Part shown: in pieces, positions 50,986 to 58,888 of the stretch
Position numbering within the stretch: the first letter of the stretch is position 1
How the letters are laid out: each line of letters opens with the position of its first letter
DNA from: Halomarina ordinaria
GTDB lineage: Archaea; Halobacteriota; Halobacteria; Halobacteriales; Haloarculaceae
Assembly (NCBI RefSeq): GCF_030553305.1
Contig: NZ_JARRAH010000004.1
Coordinates: 1-64,000 of the forward strand
Reading direction: 5' to 3'
Length of the DNA stretch: 64,000 nucleotides
The notes under the pieces: generated by a model
What the model saw: only the letters and a program-made list of their open reading frames with translations
Database searches by the model: none
What the model was told of the DNA's origin: nothing
Made by a program: the position numbers and the translations under genes

Positions 50986-51158
50986 GATCACGTGCGGCCA
51001 GCTCGCCCGGCCGTTTGCGCCCTGCTCTTCCCGGGCACGTACGCCGAACCCGTTCCTCTCCTGCTGCTGATGGGCTAGCTCTCCACCGTCGATGGCACAC
51101 TGCGTATTTCGGCGGATTGCAAGAGTCGATAGCGGGGAGGCTCTCTTCTTTCGGACTG

Positions 51159-51647
51159 TTAGAGTGCGATCACGAGGCCGGTCACGAGTATTACGAGTCC
51201 GAGTGCCAGCCACGTCGTTCGCGCTGCGAGACGCCGCCAGCACCGCTGCCCCAGCTGGCGGAGTTGATCACGGAGGGCTGCCCGCCGTTCTGTTTCGAGG
51301 ACCGCGACTTCGTCGTAGTAATCGCGGCGATCTGCGGGAAGCGTCCGGAGTGTCGTCTGGCACTCGCTGCAGGTGTATTCGAACTCTGCCCGGACGTGCT
51401 GGCGGCGGAACTCTTGCTCGCCGCCCTCGTCGTAGCCTGTGATCTCGTACACGAGGAGTTTTGAGACGAAGCGACGGTTCCCACACTCCGGACATTGGTC
51501 CATCCTGAGCGTTGGTGTTCCATCCTCGCTGCTCGTATCGTCTGGCCAGGATCTCTGTGGCTCTGTGTCCTCGGTCTCTCGGGGTGGGCTCGTGTGGTTT
51601 TCTGACGGCGATGCACTCGCTGTCTCGGAGTTACTAAACGTAGACAT
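51159..51647 (-). CDS. Zinc-ribbon protein with C-terminal membrane anchor
   Basis: 162 residues. Disordered acidic N terminus (1-45), zinc ribbon CPECGNRRF and CSECQTTL near 53-100, and a final hydrophobic helix TTWLALGLVILVTGLVIAL. Likely a tail-anchored regulator. Headed by leader hairpin 18. Confidence 0.68.
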   Translation of the reverse strand: MSTFSNSETASASPSENHTSPPRETEDTEPQRSWPDDTSSEDGTPTLRMDQCPECGNRRFVSKLLVYEITGYDEGGEQEFRRQHVRAEFEYTCSECQTTLRTLPADRRDYYDEVAVLETERRAALRDQLRQLGQRCWRRLAARTTWLALGLVILVTGLVIAL

Positions 51648-51725
51648 GGATTCACCTGTGACTGCACTCAGCTGACTCCAGGCTGGACACCACGACGACT
51701 CTCCTGGTGGTGCCCATCGCGCTGA

Positions 51726-51757
51726 GCGCCGTCACCCTTGGTCGGCGCGATAAACGC
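51726..51757 (-). promoter_or_regulatory. Leader hairpin 18
   Basis: Stem GCGCC/GGCGC (51726-51730 with 51744-51748), sense loop GACCAAGGGTGAC, preceded by GTTTATC. Confidence 0.63.
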
Positions 51758-51775
51758 CACTGCGGGGGCAGTCGC

Positions 51776-52210
51776 TTATTCGTTCCACAGTACTGCGATC
51801 CGGTCTTCAATCTCGTCGAGGACGAGTCGCAGGACATCACGATGATCGGTCGGCCAGGAGTCATCGTCACCGGGCGTCGGGGCGGTGGGCGGGGGATGGA
51901 AGTGATCGCGCGTATTGTGGGGGTTCGGATGCCGATCCCATCGGCATTCCCAGGTGTGCTCCGAATGAGTCTCTCGATAGTGGATCTTGAAGTCGTCGTT
52001 CGTGTACCAGCGAATAGTCAGGGTTGCTTCGTCAACGGGCGCTGGGTAGTACGATGATGCAAAGACGACCTGAAGCTCGAGATGGCCACTTGCATCCGTG
52101 ATGGCCGCTCGGGAGACTTGTCCGGTGGCTTGGAGCCGTGTCTGAAGGAACTCGAGGATGGGGCGATCGATGGGGGCGGGGCTCCCGCCATCGCCTGTCG
52201 GTGGCACCAT
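51776..52210 (-). CDS. RelE-like or unknown partner of the HTH gene
   Basis: 144 residues. HLELQVVFASSYYPAPVDEATLTIRWYTNDDFKIHYRETHSEHTWECRWDRHPN near 42-97 is a beta-sheet-rich core, and the tail (HRDVLRLVLDEIEDRIAVLW) helical. Eight bp follow the upstream winged-helix gene, the layout of a regulator-effector or toxin-antitoxin pair common in haloarchaea. Toxicity is not evident from motifs. Confidence 0.6.
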   Translation of the reverse strand: MVPPTGDGGSPAPIDRPILEFLQTRLQATGQVSRAAITDASGHLELQVVFASSYYPAPVDEATLTIRWYTNDDFKIHYRETHSEHTWECRWDRHPNPHNTRDHFHPPPTAPTPGDDDSWPTDHRDVLRLVLDEIEDRIAVLWNE

Positions 52211-52218
52211 CGAGCGGG

Positions 52219-52752
52219 TTACCCGGATGCCTGTTCGCGCTCGCCACCCGTGCGTTGCTGGCGTGCGCGTTCGTAGCGGTCACGCTCCTCGCGGGCGGTC
52301 GCCCAGTCGGCGAGGTCGCTGTACACGTCGTCGATGGTCCGTTCGTCGCTGGCTTCCGCGGCGGCGACGGCGTCGACGACGGCCGGTGACGCGGCGTCGT
52401 ACGCCTCCTCATACTCGGTGATGCGCGTCGTCAGCTCACGAACGCGGTCCTGGAGTTCCTCGACAGAATGGTCGGCTGCGAGCTGGTTGATGCGTCGCCA
52501 CTCGAAGTACGCGTCATTACGCTCGTAGGTGGCTGGGTGGCCGTCGTGCCGGGTAACGATGCCGAGATCGTCGAACCAGCCCAGATACTTTCGGGCGGTC
52601 TTGGGGTCACAGTCGGCGCTGTCGGCGATCGCGCTTGCCGTCGTCGGCTCGCGGGTCTGCAGGATGGTGCCGTAGATGCGTTGTTCGACGTCGTCGCTGG
52701 CGAACGCATCCTCAAAGGGAGGTGGCCCATCGGCGGCGTCTGTCTCGGACAT
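52219..52752 (-). CDS. Winged-helix protein, DUF7342-like
   Basis: 177 residues. HTH unit: TASAIADSADCDPKTARKYLGWFDDLGIVTRHDG near 38-71, then a coiled coil (VEELQDRVRELTTRITEYEEAY). TATATC-type box at 52773-52781 lies about 27 bp before the start, so the message is leaderless. First gene of a pair. DUF7342 label by recollection. Palindromic element 6 lies 106 bp upstream. Confidence 0.7.
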   Translation of the reverse strand: MSETDAADGPPPFEDAFASDDVEQRIYGTILQTREPTTASAIADSADCDPKTARKYLGWFDDLGIVTRHDGHPATYERNDAYFEWRRINQLAADHSVEELQDRVRELTTRITEYEEAYDAASPAVVDAVAAAEASDERTIDDVYSDLADWATAREERDRYERARQQRTGGEREQASG

Positions 52753-52772
52753 ACTCAGAATTGCAGGTCTAA

Positions 52773-52781
52773 GGATATAGT
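52773..52781 (-). promoter_or_regulatory. TATA box of the 52752 gene
   Basis: AACTATATC on the minus strand, about 27 bp before the ATG at 52752. Confidence 0.55.
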
Positions 52782-52857
52782 TCTTACTTCAAGGAATAGT
52801 TTCCCGAACAACAGTATCCTGCGATAGCCCCCATTTTGCGGCGAGATTGAGCGTAGT

Positions 52858-52898
52858 TAACCAACAAACAGCGCAATATAGCGAGAACGTTGGTTAAT
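52858..52898. repeat. 41-bp palindromic element, copy 6
   Basis: TTAACCAACA, 21 bp, CGTTGGTTAA, between the primase stop and the winged-helix gene. Confidence 0.85.
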
Positions 52899-52963
52899 AC
52901 TTCTATCTCGCGGAACCAGAACTCTCGAGGGAGGGCTTCTCGGATGAAGGTGATGCGGCGCTA

Positions 52964-54226
52964 CTACTCGGACTGGCCACCGAAGAATCGACTCAACATA
53001 GAGGGTGATTCTGAATCGTCATCGGTCTCTCTCGCAGTACCGGAGTCTTCCTCGTGAGACTGCGCAGTCTCCCGGTCACGGGTTGCGAGTTCGCCGGTGA
53101 GCCGCTCGACCTCTGCTTCGAGAGTCTCGATCCGCTCCGTCTTCTGTTCGAGTGTTGCTTCGAGCTCGTCGACGCGCTCGCTCAACAGTCGGTTTTTCTC
53201 CGTCAGGTATGCACGACTCCGGTCTGCCTCGTCAGGTGTCCCGCCAGCTGTGACCTCGTCAGGTGTGCCGTGGGGATCTGCGGCGTCGTCGCCGGCGTCC
53301 GGGTTGTAGAACTCCGATGTGGTCGCAATCGCTCGCTCGATGGTCTTCTCGCCGTAGGTCGACCCGTCAGCGTAGTGAACCTCGTCCCATTTCTCGCGGT
53401 GGAGTCCCGACTGGCGGAACAGGTGATCCATCTGCGTCTGGTCGCCGCCGGTCCAGAATGCAAGCAAACAGCACAGAGCCATGTCGGCCTCGGACTGACT
53501 GTCGTAGCCGACCGTATTCCCGTTCCAGAGCCGCTCGAACTTCTCGCCGTTCGATGCGTTTCGCGCTTTTTCGAGGAGGTCCTCGTCTTCGAGGTCGACG
53601 TCGACGTCGGCTGCGTCGGTCGTCGGTGACCGGGCGTCAGTGCCATCACGCTGTTCGGACTCGGAGGCTGTGTCACGCTCTGTGTCCTGGACGTACTCGC
53701 GGTGAATCGCTGTGAGCGCGTCCTGCCGGCGTGCAACGCGCGTTGGTGTCCACTCGACGTGGTCGCCAGTGACGGTGAAAAAGCGTGCTGTGTCGTACAA
53801 TTCGACGCTCCCGCGCCGGTTCCGCCCCTCGGGGAGTGCGCCAGTGATCAGGACGTGATAGCCGGTACCGGACGGTGACACCTCGGTGTAGGAGTCGAGT
53901 CGCTCAATGATGTCCAGCGCTGCGTCGTCGACGTCGCCGGTTTCCGGGTCGCGGCAGTCGTCCAGATCGACGCCGACGATGGGATCGTCGTCAGTAAACA
54001 CGAACCCAATACCATCGGCGTGCTCTGTCTCGCTGTAGTCGAGTGCTGCCTCGAAACTCGCCCAGGTCTCCGACTCTGTTGCTGACGCGAACCCCCCAGC
54101 CCCTGGCGTCACCGGAATCTTCGTCGGTTTGCCGTCTCGCTCCTCCTCGCGCCAGCACACCCACTGGTCGCGTTCGCGTAACGTCTCCGGAATCGCCTCC
54201 GGCTCGTTGACGATAGGGTCACTCAT
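52964..54226 (-). CDS. PrimPol-type primase, NrS-1-polymerase-like
   Basis: 420 residues from ATG 54226. Archaeo-eukaryotic primase signatures: D87-L-D89 in VGVDLDD, SGTGYH at 119-124, and VELYDTARFFTVTG near 141-154 holding the third acidic site. A helix-bundle domain LWNGNTVGYDSQSEADMALCCLLAFW near 230-256 matches the NrS-1-like HBD group. The C-terminal coiled coil (LLSERVDELEATLEQKTERIETL) may bind a helicase. Role: initiation of DNA synthesis on plasmid or transferred ssDNA. The upstream gap holds five iterons, which may bind it. Confidence 0.85.
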   Translation of the reverse strand: MSDPIVNEPEAIPETLRERDQWVCWREEERDGKPTKIPVTPGAGGFASATESETWASFEAALDYSETEHADGIGFVFTDDDPIVGVDLDDCRDPETGDVDDAALDIIERLDSYTEVSPSGTGYHVLITGALPEGRNRRGSVELYDTARFFTVTGDHVEWTPTRVARRQDALTAIHREYVQDTERDTASESEQRDGTDARSPTTDAADVDVDLEDEDLLEKARNASNGEKFERLWNGNTVGYDSQSEADMALCCLLAFWTGGDQTQMDHLFRQSGLHREKWDEVHYADGSTYGEKTIERAIATTSEFYNPDAGDDAADPHGTPDEVTAGGTPDEADRSRAYLTEKNRLLSERVDELEATLEQKTERIETLEAEVERLTGELATRDRETAQSHEEDSGTARETDDDSESPSMLSRFFGGQSE

Positions 54227-54315
54227 CCTCACGTAGCACCTCGCATGGCTCTCACTGGTTCTGAGCCAGCACAGAACGCTCTCTGCTGTACGTCGCGATC
54301 CAATCCCTTGGTCCC

Positions 54316-54332
54316 AACGGGGACCCCCCGTT
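54316..54332. terminator. Short GC hairpin near the primase promoter
   Basis: AACGGGG, loop ACC, CCCCGTT: a perfect seven-base stem. Could be a terminator of the rightward strand or part of an origin; no T-run follows on the plus strand (TCTATCTTA). Confidence 0.4.
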
Positions 54333-54349
54333 CTATCTTAGTTGGTTGT

Positions 54350-54527
54350 TGGGTGGAACACCCGCTATAGCAGGTTAAAAATCGCTGGACGTGAGCGTGT
54401 TCCACCCATTTCGCTCGGTTCGTTGGTGTTCCACCCATTGAGGATTTGGGTGGAACATGCCGCCGTCGGGTGATTTCCGACCTTCGAGTTTGATTGGATG
54501 AGGTCATGATTCAGCTTGGGTGGAACA
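54350..54527. repeat. Iteron array TGTTCCACCCA, five copies
   Basis: 11 bp copies at 54350-54360 (minus), 54398-54408 (plus), 54427-54437 (plus), 54447-54457 (minus) and 54517-54527 (minus), all exact. Copies 3 and 4 face each other across nine bases. The array sits between the coupling ATPase stop and the primase start, with an AT-rich GGTTAAAAATC at 54373-54383. It may be a primase-dependent replication origin, a transfer origin or an operator. Confidence 0.78.
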
Positions 54528-54577
54528 GGTCTCAAGAAGTCCCGATGATATCGGGAATTGGAGCGTGTACGTCCGTT

Positions 54578-57500
54578 TCATGGCTGAAAGTCCTCTTCAG
54601 ATCGGATGCGGACACCAGTGTAATGCGGGACGGGTTCTCCGTCGATTCGCTTCTTCGTGGAGTCCACCTTGATGTGGGTGTTGAGCTTCCGGGTGAACCA
54701 ACTCTTATTCAGCGGATCGTCGATGCCGTGTGCCTCTGCCCAGTCGTTGTAGAGACCGAATACATCGTCTTTCGGCACGGCTTCATCCGCGTCTTCGACG
54801 AGATATTCGTCGACAAACGCTTCGAACGACGGTGGCGATTGGTCTTCCTCGACTTTCTCATCGGCCTGGTCGGTCTGACTGGGTGGTTCGTCAGCGGCCG
54901 CTGATTCGGGCGATACCGGACGGAGCGACTCGTCAGTGATTGTCGAGAGTGGCCGCTTCTCACCGTCTTCATACACAACCGATTCCGCTTCATCGTGAAG
55001 GATAACGATGCCGTACGTCGAACGTGTGTAATCTGGGACGGGGAGTTCGGCTTCGGGGACGAATGGCTTCTTGACACGCACCCAGTCGTCCTCGAACTTC
55101 GATTTCGTCTCGTAGATGTGTTGCTCACCGTGCTCGTATACCACGTACTCGTCGGCAGCGTGGTCGTAGCTGTAGATGGCTGGAACACGGTCCTTCGAGA
55201 GTTTTTCAAGCGACGGGAGGCGGATGTGTTCCGTCCCGCTGGCATCACGAAGGACGATCTCGGCGCCATCACGCTGCCAGATATTCTGGGTCCCGTTCTC
55301 GTCGTCGGTCGCCGGTCGCACGGCCGTCACTCCACCTTCTTCGGTTGCCCCGCCGTTGAACGTGAGATTCGAGTCAGTTGTGTAGAACCGCGTCTCGTCA
55401 TTCTGAAGGGTGCGGATGGGTGGCGTGAGAATGCCGTCGACACGCTTGGCCCACTCAGTTTCGTCGTTTCCTGGTCGAACGACAAACAGTGGGATATCCC
55501 CTGCTGCTTGGGCCTTCCGGAGATTCGTGAGTACCTTCGCGGGATTGTCGGGCGTCGTCGTTTCGACTTCGATGGCGAATCGGTCGGCAACGTCGGGGTG
55601 GCTCGCCCTCGCGTCAGGTTTCTCGCTGCCATCCTGTGCGAGGATCGAGACGGTGAAACCGAGTGCGGTGAGTTCTTCTTCGATCTGGAGGAGTGCTGCG
55701 TCGTGGGCACTCCCACCAGCGGCCTGCACGCTACCAGTATCGGGTGTCGAGACATCCTCTCCGGCGTCAGTGAGCCGGATGCGGAGCTCGTCGGCGTCGA
55801 TATCGACGGTCGTATCGAGGTATCGTGATCGTTCTCGGATGTCCGCGAGTGCATCATACGACGGCGGCTCGGCGTCAACGTCGTCGAAGAGTCGTCTGAG
55901 TTCGTCGTCGACTGCTTCGACGGCCACCCAGCCGTTCTCCTCACGGCATCCTTCTCGAAGCTGGAGACTCCGGACCACCGTCGCAATCGCGACGTCCAGG
56001 TCGTCGCTCGCGATATCGAGCACCTCGTGTTCGTTGGTCGGTGTTCTCGTTGTTGAGGCGTCTGTTGCGGCCGGCACGCCGTGTTCGTCACTGATGTGCT
56101 CGTGCATCGAGGAGAGCGTCTCAGTGAACTGCTCCTCTTCACGCTCAGTGAGCGGGGTTTCGCTTTCGGGGTGGCCCGGTGGGATCGGGAGGGGTTCGAG
56201 ACTGAACGGATACGGCCCCGTTTCACCGAACGTCGGGCTTGGCAGGCTGGCGATCCACTCTCCGCGCGGCAACGAACGAATCCGATTGGCGAAATCCGCA
56301 GGGTCCATTTCTTCGTGGGCCATCGCTCGTGCCAGTTCCCGGTCGACGTTGATTTTCCCGATGAGCGAACTGCCGATGTTGTTCAGGGCATTCAGGTAGA
56401 TCTTCCGCCCACCTTCAGCCTCCATCTGTTCGGGGAACTGCATCGACAGACCAACAGAGAGGCGAAAGCCCCGCCCTTTCTCGAGGAGATCGTTCATGAT
56501 GTCGGAGACCACGACCGACGCTGCCTCGTCGACGAGCAAGTTCACGACGTAGTCGTCCGGGTGCTGGGAGAGCGCCTGTTTGCGATCTTTGAGGGCCGCA
56601 TCGAGATTCGTCAGGATCACACCGGTCATAATCCGGGCGGCGTCGTCGCGCAGGTCGCCGAGGTCGAAGAGGATGACCGTATCCTCATCGAGGACATCCC
56701 GAAAGTCGAACTGGTTCTCGGTATTGTTGAAGATCTGCCGCAGGTGCGTATCCTGTGAAATGTACGCAAGGCGGTTTCCGACACCACCCATCACGTTCGC
56801 GAAGGTGTTCGGATCTAACTGGAGTTGCCGTCGAATCGTCCGCGTGACCTCCTCGTCGCTCGACCGTGGGGCGTTGCCGATGTTTTCGTTCGGTGGCCCG
56901 GCCTCCCAGAGCTGGTCGACGACGTGTTCGAGCTGTCGGTGGGCGAAATAGTCCGTCGACGCTCGGTACAGCCCGTTTTCACGGCCGTATTCCTCGTCGA
57001 ACAGGGCCTTGATGAGTGTCTTGATGAGAGTCGGGGCCACAGTCGCCCGCTCGTAGCGGTCGGTTCCCATCACGAGCTTCAAAATCTCTTCGTAGTGGTC
57101 GGCCTTCCGTTGGACGGCGTCTTCGCGGCGCCGTCCGCTCTCCATCGACGGTTCGAGATCGAAAAACGAGAACCCGGGGAGGACGTCCGGGATTGGGAAG
57201 TGGACGACGTTCTCTTCGAGGTCGGTCATTCCGAACCGACGCGCGTGAGCTCGCATATAATTCTGGGCCATATCGTCGTTCTTCGGGATGATGAGGATCG
57301 TCGGCCCCTCGGTGTTGTCGTACAGCGACAGCATATCGTTGATGAGGGCTTTCGATTTCCCAGAGCCGGTTGTTCCGAACCGGCCGTAATGAGTGGGCAA
57401 CAGTCCGGGTGGAATGTGTGTCGGCACGTCTTCGGCCTCGCCGGTGTCGTCGAGGGCATACCCGATTGCCATCCCGTCTCGGAACTCACCCATAAGGTCC

Positions 57501-58888
57501 TGGTGCGGACGGGGCAACGGATTCCGACTCTGCTGTTCCGCACGCGTCCCACGTGCCCCCTCGACAGTAAGCTGCTCCGAGGAGGGGACGAGTACGAAGT
57601 GCGCGAGTTCTCGACCACTCAGGACGAACTCCGGTCGGGTCGTCCCACGACCGGTCGTGATCTCACGATCCAAGAGCCGCTGCAGCGCCGCTCGTGCGTT
57701 CCGTTCTTTTGTGGCTGCCCGCAAGCCGCTGTCACGTATTCGTTCGGCTGCAACCTGGTAGTACGGCCCGTCAAGCGGGTCGAATACTGGGACAAGTGAC
57801 TGTATCCGCTCATCGAGATCATCGCGACCGTTACCACCGGATGGAATCCCGACTGCTCGGATGTTCGCGGTGAACGACCGCTTCGGATTTTTCGCCTCGA
57901 TTGCTGCGACACGTTTTGCAACCGCGTCGCTCAGCTGGTTTCTGTCCCGGTTCTCCGGCTGATCGTCAAGTTCGAAGAGGGAGCCAATAATCTCCTGAGC
58001 GAGTGTGTCTCGGCCGTCGATGACGTCCTCCTTGCGAAGGTCGGCATCGGACTGCCAGCTCTCGCGTCGCTGGAAGACGACTTGGAATGCTACTGGTGCT
58101 GTCGCCTCCATTAGGTGGTCGACGAGCGACGCGAGCGCACCTCCTGGCTGATCGACGGCTGGGAGTTCCGCTTCGTCGTCTGCAGTAAATGGCGAGAGTG
58201 AGGTCATCCAGTCTTGCTTCCGAGTTGCCGACCCTTGCCACCGCACGCCGAGTGGGGAGACGGATTCGGTCGCTGGCCGCGCGAGTATCGTCCCCTCCGA
58301 TGTTACCGTTGGTTTGGCAAGCGTCGTGAGTGGCTCATCCTCGGGAATCGCATCTGGTGGGGCGAGTTCGAGGGCAGTATCGCCGATCTCGATGATGTGG
58401 TCGGCAGACTGGTCACCGACCGTTCCTCCATCCGCGACCGATTCGGCGTCCCCTGGCCCCGATTGTTTGTTGTCGTCAGTGCCACGTTCGTATTGCTCGT
58501 CAGGGTCGAATTCGTACTGGAGGTCGCCCGCCTCATAGTGCTCGACGAATGTCTCGCGGTCGAATTCGACAGGCTGTACGAGTCGGGATGCGATGTCGAC
58601 CTCGGTACGCTCGATGTCGAACGTCTCGGGATAGACCGACCGGAGCCGCTTCTCAAGGGTATCCAGATGGTCGTCGGCACCGTAGTAGAATTCGACGAGG
58701 TCATCTTTCCCCTCGCTGAGCGCGAGGAATTCGAAGCGTAGCGGTGTGTCGCTATGTAGCGGATTGAGTTTGTCAGCTAGCCCTGTCGAGTCCGTGGAGG
58801 TCAGTTTGTGGAGGCTCTCCAGTGCCTGCGGCAGACGCTCCGGATTGAGCCGTTCGGAGGTTGGCGTCACGCGAAGGTACTCACGCAT
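54578..58888 (-). CDS. VirD4/HerA-like coupling ATPase with nuclease-like and D5 C-terminal domains
   Basis: 1436 residues from ATG 58888; GGAGGTGA about 7-13 bp before it supports this start, and the ATG overlaps the upstream stop by 8 bp (ATGCGTGA). N-terminal unknown region, then P-loop ATPase: Walker A FGTTGSGKS near 505, Walker B NLLVDEAAS near 786, SLPRGEW near 870. A PD-(D/E)xK-like unit follows near 1085-1140: KPDARAS, then FAIEVETTTPDNPAKVL. The last ~80 residues (FEAFVDEYLVEDADEAVPKDDVFGLYNDWAE) match the D5/P4-primase C-terminal winged domain. Expected role: pumps DNA to the transfer channel. The fusion to a nuclease-like and a primase-associated domain is unusual. Confidence 0.85.
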   Translation of the reverse strand: MREYLRVTPTSERLNPERLPQALESLHKLTSTDSTGLADKLNPLHSDTPLRFEFLALSEGKDDLVEFYYGADDHLDTLEKRLRSVYPETFDIERTEVDIASRLVQPVEFDRETFVEHYEAGDLQYEFDPDEQYERGTDDNKQSGPGDAESVADGGTVGDQSADHIIEIGDTALELAPPDAIPEDEPLTTLAKPTVTSEGTILARPATESVSPLGVRWQGSATRKQDWMTSLSPFTADDEAELPAVDQPGGALASLVDHLMEATAPVAFQVVFQRRESWQSDADLRKEDVIDGRDTLAQEIIGSLFELDDQPENRDRNQLSDAVAKRVAAIEAKNPKRSFTANIRAVGIPSGGNGRDDLDERIQSLVPVFDPLDGPYYQVAAERIRDSGLRAATKERNARAALQRLLDREITTGRGTTRPEFVLSGRELAHFVLVPSSEQLTVEGARGTRAEQQSRNPLPRPHQDLMGEFRDGMAIGYALDDTGEAEDVPTHIPPGLLPTHYGRFGTTGSGKSKALINDMLSLYDNTEGPTILIIPKNDDMAQNYMRAHARRFGMTDLEENVVHFPIPDVLPGFSFFDLEPSMESGRRREDAVQRKADHYEEILKLVMGTDRYERATVAPTLIKTLIKALFDEEYGRENGLYRASTDYFAHRQLEHVVDQLWEAGPPNENIGNAPRSSDEEVTRTIRRQLQLDPNTFANVMGGVGNRLAYISQDTHLRQIFNNTENQFDFRDVLDEDTVILFDLGDLRDDAARIMTGVILTNLDAALKDRKQALSQHPDDYVVNLLVDEAASVVVSDIMNDLLEKGRGFRLSVGLSMQFPEQMEAEGGRKIYLNALNNIGSSLIGKINVDRELARAMAHEEMDPADFANRIRSLPRGEWIASLPSPTFGETGPYPFSLEPLPIPPGHPESETPLTEREEEQFTETLSSMHEHISDEHGVPAATDASTTRTPTNEHEVLDIASDDLDVAIATVVRSLQLREGCREENGWVAVEAVDDELRRLFDDVDAEPPSYDALADIRERSRYLDTTVDIDADELRIRLTDAGEDVSTPDTGSVQAAGGSAHDAALLQIEEELTALGFTVSILAQDGSEKPDARASHPDVADRFAIEVETTTPDNPAKVLTNLRKAQAAGDIPLFVVRPGNDETEWAKRVDGILTPPIRTLQNDETRFYTTDSNLTFNGGATEEGGVTAVRPATDDENGTQNIWQRDGAEIVLRDASGTEHIRLPSLEKLSKDRVPAIYSYDHAADEYVVYEHGEQHIYETKSKFEDDWVRVKKPFVPEAELPVPDYTRSTYGIVILHDEAESVVYEDGEKRPLSTITDESLRPVSPESAAADEPPSQTDQADEKVEEDQSPPSFEAFVDEYLVEDADEAVPKDDVFGLYNDWAEAHGIDDPLNKSWFTRKLNTHIKVDSTKKRIDGEPVPHYTGVRIRSEEDFQP

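Noticed and set aside
50914-51243. 109-codon minus-strand frame between 50.9 and 51.2 kb
   Set aside because: It overlaps leader hairpin 17 and the 3' end of the zinc-ribbon gene; composition is basic and unlike neighbours.
26602-52898. Palindromes as terminators
   Set aside because: Two copies lie between divergent starts and the arms are separated by 21-22 bp with no T-run, unlike intrinsic terminators.
55410-57799. Long plus-strand frames opposite the coupling ATPase
   Set aside because: Ser/Arg-rich translations without acidic bias; the minus-strand ATPase motifs are clear.
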